Positions 18,972 through 29,375 of a stretch of DNA of 64,000 nt are shown here, piece after piece. The DNA is from Methylobacter luteus IMV-B-3098. Lineage in GTDB: Bacteria; Pseudomonadota; Gammaproteobacteria; Methylococcales; Methylomonadaceae. The notes below the pieces were generated by a model. The model was not told the origin of the DNA. It saw only the letters and a program-made list of their open reading frames with translations, and did no database searches. Where the stretch lies: the NCBI RefSeq assembly GCF_000427625.1, contig NZ_KE386569.1:807376-871375 (forward strand), written 5' to 3'. The position numbers were made by a program, and so were the translations under genes. How positions within the stretch are numbered: the first letter of the stretch is position 1; each line of letters opens with the position of its first letter.

Positions 18972-19814
18972 ATGATAAGAAATAGGCTTTTCTATTCAAG
19001 GTTAATAATTTGGCTTGTATTGTCTTGGGTAATATTAGGACATTCCGTTATAGCTAGCGACAAGAAGGGTGTTGGACTGTTTGACCTGCATGCGGGTGAT
19101 CGAATTAAGGCATTGAATGTGGCCTGGTATTACACCTGGAAGCCGCAGCCCATTGAGGGTGTGGCTGCAGAGAAATTTGTGCCTATGATCTGGGGAGGGC
19201 ATCGCCTCGAGGAGGAATTTTCTACTTTGAAGGCACGCGGCATGGCTCCTGTGTTGCTGGGGTTCAACGAGCCCGATAGAAGGGATCAGGCAAATATGTC
19301 AGTGCAAAAAGCCATTTTTTCTTGGTCCCAGTTGGGGCCTTTGGCCGGTCGCCTCGGCTCGCCAGCGCCTTCCGGAGTGCTAGGCCCCTGGTTTGATCGT
19401 TTCTACCGCATGGCGCGGGAGAAGGGGTTGAAAATGGACTTCATGGCGGTGCATCTCTATAGTCCTCCTGATCCACAGAAGTTCCTGGCGAAAATAGACG
19501 CAGTGTATGAGAAATACCATCTTCCTATCTGGATCACCGAGTTTGCTGTAGCGGACTGGTCGGCGAAAGACAAGCCGGGGAGTAATCGCTATTCAGAAGA
19601 AGAAGTGCTGGCTTTCATGAAAAGCGTGCTGCCTGAGCTTGAAAAGCGGCAATACGTAGAGCGCTATGCCTGGTTTGGGGCGGGAAATCACTCACTCACT
19701 CACGAACAGGTACGTACTTCGAGGCTGTTCGAAAAGGATGGTACGCTAACACCGTTAGGGCAATATTATTCTCAGTTTACCGCTGAGAGCTCAAATGCAA
19801 AGTTTCTCCATTAA
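18972..19814 (+). CDS. secreted GH128/Asl1-like glycosidase
   Basis: The 280-residue product has a signal peptide (hydrophobic segment at ~8-26, cleavage near VIASDKK) and a single catalytic domain of the Asl1-like family, GH128 in CAZy terms. It shows GVAWYYTWKP-type opening (here NVAWYYTWKP), GFNEPDR with the acid/base glutamate, HLYSP, and PIWITEFAVADWS with the nucleophile glutamate. Characterised members cut beta-1,3-glucan. ATG at 18972 is used; an adjacent TTG immediately upstream adds only one residue. Lying between sulfotransferase genes, it may trim the exported glycan in the periplasm or outside the cell. The actual substrate cannot be read from sequence. Confidence 0.86.
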   Translation: MIRNRLFYSRLIIWLVLSWVILGHSVIASDKKGVGLFDLHAGDRIKALNVAWYYTWKPQPIEGVAAEKFVPMIWGGHRLEEEFSTLKARGMAPVLLGFNEPDRRDQANMSVQKAIFSWSQLGPLAGRLGSPAPSGVLGPWFDRFYRMAREKGLKMDFMAVHLYSPPDPQKFLAKIDAVYEKYHLPIWITEFAVADWSAKDKPGSNRYSEEEVLAFMKSVLPELEKRQYVERYAWFGAGNHSLTHEQVRTSRLFEKDGTLTPLGQYYSQFTAESSNAKFLH

Positions 19815-19967
19815 TAAATACCGATAATAAATACCGATCGAATAATGCATAACGAGAAGCCTTCATTCCTGAAGAGTCTTAGTGGAGAACTGAGGGCAAC
19901 GAGTTTTCGCGCACATGTTGATTAATACAACAAAATCTTCAATAAGTGGATAAAAAAGTATAGATGT

Positions 19968-20145
19968 ACGCGCGAAATGGCTACTGACTTTGCTCATTTC
20001 AAGTGTCATGTCGGGTTCAAAGAACAAGTCCCTGTTGAATAATCGCAGTCAATATTTTAATAATGCATCAGAATATCGCCGTTATGCAGCTATATTGGTT
20101 GAGGAATGGGATTTTGACCAAAGACTGTGCCCCGAAATTGTTTGA
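19968..20145 (+). pseudogene. decayed C-terminal fragment of a second copy of the large glycosyltransferase
   Basis: Translated here, one frame gives DFAHFKCHVGFKEQVPVE and then a stop; shifting one base gives RSQYFNNASEYRRYAAILVE and a stop at 20143-20145. The intact gene at 12434-16597 ends with YFAHFKYHAGFKEKIRVE followed by QHFNNAAEYRRYTVMIAE. Similarity therefore runs through a one-base frameshift over about 55 residues. The rest of the copy is missing. This is the remnant of a duplicated or replaced GT2/GT92-like gene between the glycosidase and the third sulfotransferase gene. Confidence 0.85.
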
Positions 20146-20172
20146 AAATTAATTAAAATCTATAGATTAGAT

Positions 20173-21318
20173 ATGAGTAAGTCAAAGCCTAAGTCAAAAC
20201 CCAAATCAAAGCCATTAGTTATATGGACATTCCGTAGGGCTGGAGGTGCCGATTTAGCAAATGCGGTCTTTAATTTGCTGGATTATCCTAAAGCTAAACA
20301 TGAGCCTTTTAATTCTGATGGAATTTACGCAGACTTAAATAAAAATTGGTTGGAGAGTAAAAATATAAAAGAATTAAATGCAGAGCTGGATCAAATTTTC
20401 TCACAGGGAGTCTTGATAAAGCATTGCGTAGAGTTATTTGATATTGAATTCAACCTCGCTTTAGTAAATGCCTCAATTCGCCATGGTTACAATCATCTCT
20501 TTTTATATCAAAGAAATGTTTTGGATCGACTTATATCATTGCACTTTGCGCAAGTTACAGGCATTTGGGGTAACGAAATGCTTAAAGGTAAAATACCTGA
20601 TGGCAGTCTCTACCAGGAACGAATTCCGGTGGAAGAAATGATAATGCACGCCCAGGCATCCAATAAAACTTTGGCTACTATCCGTCAGTATCTGCAAAAT
20701 AAACAACAAGATTTTATTACTGTAGTTTTTGAAGATATCTATAATGTGGAGATATCCGTTGCAAAGAAAAAGATATTTAATCTACTATCAGGCCTTAAAT
20801 TATTATCTTGCATAAAAAGCGAAGGTTCTTTCACAAAATCAGTTCTTGGTAAGAAAAGCCAAAAAGTAAGTGATAAATACAGTAACTTTATAAATTATGA
20901 AGAGCTAAAAGGACAAATTTCTCGGGTTAAATCTTTTGAAGAAACGTGGTCGCTGGTTGAATTAAAATCCGAAATATTTCCGTCTGTTGATGTGGAAAGA
21001 AGTTTTATTGATACTTTGCCTCGCTTTGTCGATTTGGAGGGCAATGTAAAAATTGGGGGAGTCGTTGTTCTCAACAAGCTTCAAAAAGAAGCTAAGAAAT
21101 TAGTAGCTGTCAGTGATAGTGGAGCGCGTAATGTTGTTGAATGGGGAATCAAGTCGCCTCATATGCAGAAAACATTCCCGGACAATCCAAATGCGGAAAA
21201 TGCAAGGTTCAGGTTTTTTCTGAAACCTTCCGATAGAACAATCAAACTGATGCTTGAAGATACGGGAAGTGATGCTAAGGAAGAGACCATTATTGCATCA
21301 ATTTCTTGCAATAACTAA
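20173..21318 (+). CDS. divergent sulfotransferase-like protein with the same C-terminal module (ST3)
   Basis: A 381-residue protein that starts with a KSKPKSKPKSK tail. The following LVIWTFRRAGGADLANAVF is in the place of the phosphosulfate loop, but the usual Ser/Thr residues after the glycines are Ala and Asp. A plausible 3'-phosphate helix follows (LFLYQRNVLDRLISLHFAQ). Residues ~296-381 match the C-terminal module of ST1 and ST2: VVEWGIKSP, FPDNPNAENARF, then two strands. It is much more AT-rich and lysine/asparagine-rich than neighbouring core genes. It may be an active sulfotransferase of a separate branch or a degenerate one; the altered loop leaves activity uncertain. Confidence 0.72.
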   Translation: MSKSKPKSKPKSKPLVIWTFRRAGGADLANAVFNLLDYPKAKHEPFNSDGIYADLNKNWLESKNIKELNAELDQIFSQGVLIKHCVELFDIEFNLALVNASIRHGYNHLFLYQRNVLDRLISLHFAQVTGIWGNEMLKGKIPDGSLYQERIPVEEMIMHAQASNKTLATIRQYLQNKQQDFITVVFEDIYNVEISVAKKKIFNLLSGLKLLSCIKSEGSFTKSVLGKKSQKVSDKYSNFINYEELKGQISRVKSFEETWSLVELKSEIFPSVDVERSFIDTLPRFVDLEGNVKIGGVVVLNKLQKEAKKLVAVSDSGARNVVEWGIKSPHMQKTFPDNPNAENARFRFFLKPSDRTIKLMLEDTGSDAKEETIIASISCNN

Positions 21319-21370
21319 ATAAAGTTGCTGTACAAAAAATTCAAAACATGAGTCAGAATTGGAATTAAAT

Positions 21371-21988
21371 ATGACAAAACAACCGCCATCAAATGCCATT
21401 GTCTGGCATCAGGCAACAATTACAAGACAACACCGTGAAGCATTGAATAATCATCGTAGTTCTATACTTTGGTTTACTGGATTATCTGGCGCTGGCAAAT
21501 CGACTTTGGCGCATGCAACGGAAGAACGTTTGCACCAGATGGGGTGTCGGACATTCGTGCTGGATGGCGACAATGTTCGTCATGGACTGTGTGCGGATTT
21601 AGGGTTTTCCGATCAGGATCGCATAGAAAATATCCGTCGCGTCGGCGAAATGGCAAAGCTATTTATAGAGGCTGGCGTGATTGTACTGACCGCCTTTATC
21701 TCGCCGTTTCAGGCTGATCGCGCACGTGTGCGTTCCTTAGTTACTGAAGCCGATTTTCTGGAAATTCATTGCGATTGTGCTTTGGAAGTTTGTGAAGGAC
21801 GCGATGTTAAAGGACTTTACCGGCGCGCCAGGATGGGCGAAATCAAAAACTTTACCGGCATATCTTCACCTTATGAACCGCCTGTTAATCCCGAGCTGCG
21901 AGTTAATACCAGCGAGTTGTCTTTGCAGGCTTCGGTGGATCAAGTTATTGAATTGTTGAAAGTCCGTGGAATCATAAAGGACTTTTAA
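21371..21988 (+). CDS. cysC: adenylylsulfate (APS) kinase
   Basis: The 205-residue protein matches CysC along its length: Walker [12 protein letters not shown] at 37-47, [42 protein letters not shown], and [20 protein letters not shown] near the end. It phosphorylates adenosine-5'-phosphosulfate to PAPS, the donor for sulfotransferases. It is a stand-alone kinase with no ATP sulfurylase domain, so APS must come from elsewhere. The ATG with GGA about ten bases upstream is preferred to a TTG four codons earlier. Its place just after three sulfotransferase genes argues for dedicated PAPS supply to glycan sulfation rather than cysteine synthesis. Confidence 0.95.
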   Translation: MTKQPPSNAIVWHQATITRQHREALNNHRSSILWFTGLSGAGKSTLAHATEERLHQMGCRTFVLDGDNVRHGLCADLGFSDQDRIENIRRVGEMAKLFIEAGVIVLTAFISPFQADRARVRSLVTEADFLEIHCDCALEVCEGRDVKGLYRRARMGEIKNFTGISSPYEPPVNPELRVNTSELSLQASVDQVIELLKVRGIIKDF

Positions 21989-22160
21989 CTAATTTATTTA
22001 TAAATCCTTAATAAAACTCATTTATCGATTCATCCAGCCTATCTATATTGATAGGACTTCTTTATTGCTTACTGAATTTTCGTCTGGAACTGCGCAATCC
22101 GTCTACTCATGCGTTTTGCGTAATTCCTAAGTAATTAACTAATCCGAGGAAACCATTATT

Positions 22161-22745
22161 GTGATAACTATTCAGGATCAGGGCAGCAACAATCAAGTTA
22201 CCATCTATCCGTCCTACAAAGTGGCAAATTTCAACCTGAACATTTCAGGTAACAACAATGAAATCATTTTTGCTGAGCCTGTCCATGCTGAACCGTACAG
22301 CAATATTTCTATTTCGGTTTCTGGAAACAACAATATTCTTCATGTCGGATCAGTCTTCATCAACAAATTGGTGATTCATTGTGTTAATGGCCTGAAATGC
22401 ACGATTGGCAATCGGAATAGTTTTCACGACGTCTATATCGCGACGAATGAGCCTTCGGAAGTGAGGATTGGGGATGACTGCCTGTTTGCCAATGACGTCA
22501 GAATATATCCTACTGATTTCCACAAAATATTGTCTGCCGGAAAGCGTATCAATGACCCGGAGCCTATAGTCATCGGGAATAAAGTCTGGCTATGTGAAAG
22601 ATCCTTGATTTTGAAAGGTGCTGAAATTGGCGATGGCAGTGTTATCGGTGCAGCAGCGGTGGTCGCGCGCAAAATACCCAATAACTCAGTTGCAGTTGGT
22701 AACCCGGCGTCAGTAGTTAAATCCAATATTGAATGGGCGGTTTGA
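22161..22745 (+). CDS. left-handed beta-helix acyltransferase
   Basis: A 194-residue protein starting at GTG, with GAGGA ten bases upstream. The N-terminal 75 residues are asparagine-rich beta repeats (NISGNNNEIIF, VSGNNNILHV). The rest is a hexapeptide acyltransferase: RIGDDCLFANDVRIYPTDFH with a likely catalytic His, VIGNKVWLCERSLILKGAEI, and GSVIGAAAVVARKIPNNSVA ending in GNPASVVK. Members O-acetylate surface polysaccharides or serine. Lying at the end of the sulfation cluster, it probably modifies the same glycan. It appears to be the last gene of this plus-strand half. Confidence 0.83.
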   Translation: MITIQDQGSNNQVTIYPSYKVANFNLNISGNNNEIIFAEPVHAEPYSNISISVSGNNNILHVGSVFINKLVIHCVNGLKCTIGNRNSFHDVYIATNEPSEVRIGDDCLFANDVRIYPTDFHKILSAGKRINDPEPIVIGNKVWLCERSLILKGAEIGDGSVIGAAAVVARKIPNNSVAVGNPASVVKSNIEWAV

Positions 22746-23010
22746 AATATATTTTAACTATATTGCCGTTGATCATATGAAAATCCTAACCAGTCCGTAC
22801 GGTTCCTATGTTGAAAGCATCATGGGTGTCGGAATTATTATTTAGCTGAAAATGCTTGCCTTAAATCAATGATCGGGTAAAAAGTTTTTAAGCTATTTTT
22901 CAAATTATAGCAATCAAGCAGTCTCCTATATCAGGATGGTTGTCGTCCTCCTGCTAACGGGATAATTGGAAATAGAAAAGGGGAGTATCGGATTGTATTT
23001 ACCGGGCAAT
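22746..23010. other. intergenic region at the island boundary
   Basis: No convincing gene. A 22-codon open frame at 22777-22845 (MKILTSPYGSYVESIMG then a stop) looks like the beginning of a longer protein cut short, but it is too short to identify. The stretch separates the accessory island from tRNA-Leu and queA. Confidence 0.4.
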
Positions 23011-23047
23011 AAAAAACCCGCTAAGCCTTACGACTTGCGGGTTTTTA
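23011..23047 (-). terminator. terminator of tRNA-Leu
   Basis: AAAAAACCCGC and GCGGGTTTTTA form a strong stem with a 15-base loop. Read on the minus strand it follows the tRNA by about 30 bases and ends in a T run. The A/T runs on both sides would allow bidirectional use. Confidence 0.85.
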
Positions 23048-23077
23048 GGGTTCTTTGCACTGCACGGAACCTAAAAT

Positions 23078-23164
23078 TGGTACCGAGGGTCGGAATCGAA
23101 CCGACACTGAGTCACCCCAATTGGATTTTGAATCCAACGCGTCTACCAGTTTCGCCACCCCGGC
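23078..23164 (-). tRNA. tRNA-Leu, anticodon CAA
   Basis: On the minus strand the gene begins GCCGGGGTGGCGAAACTGG and ends with an encoded CCA. The acceptor stem pairs GCCGGGG with CCTCGGT using two G-U pairs. The anticodon arm is TTGGA-TTCAAAA-TCCAA, giving anticodon CAA, which reads UUG. The T arm is GTCGG-TTCGATT-CCGAC. The long variable arm expected of tRNA-Leu is present. Total length is 87 bases, typical for this class II tRNA. Confidence 0.96.
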
Positions 23165-23255
23165 AAAGAGCGCATATTATATGTAGACTTTTTAGTCATG
23201 TCCAGTTTATTTTTTAAGTATATTCGTCAGCCTAAAACTGATAATATCGCGCGCC

Positions 23256-24275
23256 ATGAAGAAAAGTGATTTTAATTACCATCTACCCGAGCATTTAATC
23301 GCTCAAAAGCCCTTGTCTGATCGCAGCGCCAGTCGTCTGTTATGTATGGACAGGGAATCAGGCCGCATAGCTGACAGGCAATTTATCGATTTCATTGATT
23401 TGATCAATGAGCGCGATCTGCTGGTTTTCAACGATACCAAAGTTATTCCGGCGCGGCTGTTTGGCAAGAAGCAAACCGGCGGCAAAGTCGAGGTTCTTAT
23501 TGAGCGCATGCTCGATGCCCGGAATGCCATTGCCCATGTTAGGGCCAGCAAATCGCCGAAAGCGGGAACGGTGATTGAATTGGATAAAGGCCATTGCTGC
23601 ATTGTGCTGGGCCGGGAAGATGATTTGTTTCAACTGGAGTTTCCAGGGACGAATTTATTCGAATTACTGGAGCAAATCGGCCATATGCCGCTGCCTCCTT
23701 ATATTACGCGCGCCGATGATGAATCCGATCTGACCCGTTATCAGACGGTTTTCGCCAGAGAGGCGGGTGCGGTTGCGGCGCCGACGGCTGGCCTGCATTT
23801 TGATCAGGCTATGATGGATAAGATCAAAGCCAAAGGCGTGCAGACAGCTTTCGTGACCTTGCATGTCGGCAGCGGTACGTTTCAGCCGGTCAGGGTGGAG
23901 GATTTGTCCGAGCATTTGATGCACAAGGAGTTTTTCTCCGTGCCATCAAGCACTGTTGATGCCGTGCGCCAGGCCCGGGAGCGGGGCGGCAGGGTCATTG
24001 CTATCGGCACGACGGCGGTCCGGGCGTTGGAATCGGCGTCTAAAAGCGGCCGGCTTGAGCCCGGTTTCGGCGATACCGATCTGTTTATTACGCCGGGCTA
24101 TCAGTTCAAGTCCGTTGATGCGATGCTGACCAATTTCCATCTGCCTGAATCGACACTGCTGATGCTGGTGTCGGCTTTTGCCGGTTATGAGCCTATTATG
24201 AATGCTTATCGGCACGCCATCGATCAGTCCTACCGTTTTTTCAGTTACGGCGATGCGATGTTTCTGAGGCATTAA
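23256..24275 (+). CDS. queA: S-adenosylmethionine:tRNA ribosyltransferase-isomerase
   Basis: The 339-residue product matches QueA from start ([18 protein letters not shown]) to end. Recognisable family segments are [61 protein letters not shown], and [20 protein letters not shown]. It transfers the ribosyl group of SAM to the 7-aminomethyl-7-deazaguanine base in tRNA, making epoxyqueuosine. It stands alone here; tgt is not in the window. Confidence 0.98.
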   Translation: MKKSDFNYHLPEHLIAQKPLSDRSASRLLCMDRESGRIADRQFIDFIDLINERDLLVFNDTKVIPARLFGKKQTGGKVEVLIERMLDARNAIAHVRASKSPKAGTVIELDKGHCCIVLGREDDLFQLEFPGTNLFELLEQIGHMPLPPYITRADDESDLTRYQTVFAREAGAVAAPTAGLHFDQAMMDKIKAKGVQTAFVTLHVGSGTFQPVRVEDLSEHLMHKEFFSVPSSTVDAVRQARERGGRVIAIGTTAVRALESASKSGRLEPGFGDTDLFITPGYQFKSVDAMLTNFHLPESTLLMLVSAFAGYEPIMNAYRHAIDQSYRFFSYGDAMFLRH

Positions 24276-24322
24276 GGAACCGTATTAAATTATCTTTACT
24301 CAACTGGGCGGATGGTTTTCCT

Positions 24323-24412
24323 ATGTAGGTGCGGATTCGCCTAAAGCGCCTACTGTTGGTATCCGCACAGTGCGAATACCCGCAAGGGGCACAAGTGAAT
24401 TCGCACCTACAT
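24323..24412. repeat. palindromic intergenic repeat (REP/MITE-like)
   Basis: The outer arms ATGTAGGTGCGGATTC and GAATTCGCACCTACAT are inverted copies with one mismatch. Between them lies a second palindrome at 24358-24380 (GGTATCCGCAC / GTGCGAATACC). The 90-base element sits between queA and mfd and can fold as two nested hairpins. It has the form of a small non-coding mobile or REP element. I saw no other copy in this window. Confidence 0.7.
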
Positions 24413-24485
24413 TACCGATTTATTTTATGATTAATTACTAAGTAATTGTTATATGATGCGTTTTATATCAACTGCTCGTTAAGTA

Positions 24486-27944
<3,459 letters not shown>

Positions 27945-28405
27945 AACGAGCGGGCAGTGTTTCAAGCCTATCGGCTCTATCTGGCGCCTTGTCCAGGTAG
28001 GGTTGATGGATGCCAGCGTCGACAGCCATGATGAATACCCATTCCCGCATAAAAGCCTCCGCTACAGGATTGTTACTGACTGCCGACTTTTTTTACAGGA
28101 ATTTGAAGCAAACACTTAATTTGTTTGGCCTGAATAGTATTTAAGAGTTTATAAACTATTGCGGACTATTCTTTTTGCGCATGAAAATATTATTAGGGAA
28201 CAAAACAAATAAAGGTCTAACTAATTAATATAAAACACTATTTTTTCATCAAAACAATCTCCAGGGTTACCTGTTAATTTAACGCGATATCAAATTGAAC
28301 CTTTAGCTTTTGTAAGGTATTAACTATAGAGTATTTGAACTACCAAAACTCCATAGCTATTAAGTGATTCTTAGCATGAAATTTATCGGTTTTAAGAGAG
28401 GGTTT
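27945..28405. other. intergenic region upstream of the repeat protein
   Basis: About 460 bases without a convincing gene. The first third has coding-like composition but no credible frame; the remainder is AT-rich and should carry the promoter of the secreted repeat protein. No clear promoter or terminator could be assigned. Confidence 0.4.
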
Positions 28406-29227
28406 ATGAAGATAAGAAGCAACATAGCAATATTAATAGCTGGTTCATTAGCTGTAGCCACGCCTTTATTCGCAAAGAATGGCGCTGATGATGGATCCAG
28501 CCCATCAAACGCATCGGGTACAGCCGGCACATCGGGCACATCAGGTACATTCGCTACAGCAGGTACGGCTGGTACGGCAGGTACAGCTGGTACGGCAGGT
28601 ACAACTGGCACATCGGGTACAGCCGGTACATCGGGTAGATTTGGTACATCCGGTACATCAGGCGACATCGAGCCCAGGAAAAAAGTTGTAGCCGACTTTA
28701 GTGATAAGTTGATAGTTATACCTTGTGTTGATGTGAAAGATTCTCCATTCGACGGACACTACAACGTAGTGATGGCGCTGGCTGGCAACGGCAGCGGCTT
28801 TGACTGGAAGCTTAAACGCGCTGAAATGACAACAGATCCGGTCTGCGATTATCCATTCGACAACCAAATTGAAAGCGACGATGTGCTGGCCGCCATAGGC
28901 TTGCCAAGCGTTTCTGAGATCAAAGGCACGGATGGCACTTCCGGTACAGCCGGTACTGCCGGCACTGCAGGAACATCGCCGGTCACGAGAGATCCTGACC
29001 TTCGCAAGAAAGTGATAGTCAGTTTTGACAATAATCTGTTGGTGATTCCTTGCGTCGACGTGCAACATACAATCTTTGCCGGGCATTACAATGTTGTGAT
29101 GGAAGGAAATCCGAATCGTGTTGAGGATTGGAAGGTCAGAGAGGCTAAGCCTACAACTTGTGATGGAGAGCCGGCCGGAGGAATTACGCTTGACGAGGTT
29201 TTGCAGAGCATCAATATGCCGAAATAA
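28406..29227 (+). CDS. secreted Gly-Thr-Ala/Ser triplet-repeat protein with two duplicated domains
   Basis: The 273-residue protein starts with a clear signal peptide (MKIRSNIAILIAGSLAVATP, cleavage near LFAKNG). The ATG follows a GAGAGGG sequence closely; in-frame GTG/ATG codons 10-14 codons upstream would put extra charged residues before the signal. Next come about 16 near-perfect Gly-x-y triplets, mostly GTA and GTS, then a domain of ~85 residues, six more triplets, and a second copy of the domain. The two domains share KLIVIPCVDV / NLLVIPCVDV, GHYNVVM and DWK, each with a second Cys, so each may hold a disulfide. The triplets are collagen-like but lack proline and offer many Ser/Thr hydroxyls. 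No family is recognised. An O-heptosyltransferase gene follows. Confidence 0.82.
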   Translation: MKIRSNIAILIAGSLAVATPLFAKNGADDGSSPSNASGTAGTSGTSGTFATAGTAGTAGTAGTAGTTGTSGTAGTSGRFGTSGTSGDIEPRKKVVADFSDKLIVIPCVDVKDSPFDGHYNVVMALAGNGSGFDWKLKRAEMTTDPVCDYPFDNQIESDDVLAAIGLPSVSEIKGTDGTSGTAGTAGTAGTSPVTRDPDLRKKVIVSFDNNLLVIPCVDVQHTIFAGHYNVVMEGNPNRVEDWKVREAKPTTCDGEPAGGITLDEVLQSINMPK

Positions 29228-29279
29228 TTTTATAAATCCATAAAGACAGCGTCATCCTTATATATCCTTGAGATTACAA

Positions 29280-29300
29280 ATGCGGATGACGCATTTTTCT
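29280..29300 (+). terminator. terminator after the triplet-repeat protein gene
   Basis: ATGCG and CGCAT flank the five-base loop GATGA and are followed by TTTTTCTT. A longer alternative stem uses GCGTCATCC at 29249-29257 with GGATGACGC at 29284-29292. Either structure would end transcription of the gene ending at 29227 and argues against the in-frame ATG at 29280 as the start of the next gene. Confidence 0.7.
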
Positions 29301-29375
29301 TGCGTTCGAGAGCATCGCAACAACGCTGACAGAGATCGCTGTCGAATCGCCCAACAATCACCGGATTTGTTCACC

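Noticed and set aside
22777-22845. 22-codon frame MKILTSPYGSY...
   Set aside because: Too short to call a gene; kept only as a comment in the intergenic entry.
28360-28668. Antisense frame of Val-Pro repeats opposite the triplet-repeat protein
   Set aside because: It is the mirror of the GTA/GTS codon repeat. The sense frame has a signal peptide, duplicated domains and a ribosome site; the antisense has none.
28500-28670. Repeat tract as a CRISPR or tandem non-coding array
   Set aside because: It keeps one open frame encoding Gly-x-y triplets after a signal peptide; there are no spacers.
29280-29375. In-frame extension of the heptosyltransferase to an upstream ATG
   Set aside because: The ATG is part of a terminator hairpin and the extra residues do not resemble the family N-terminus.
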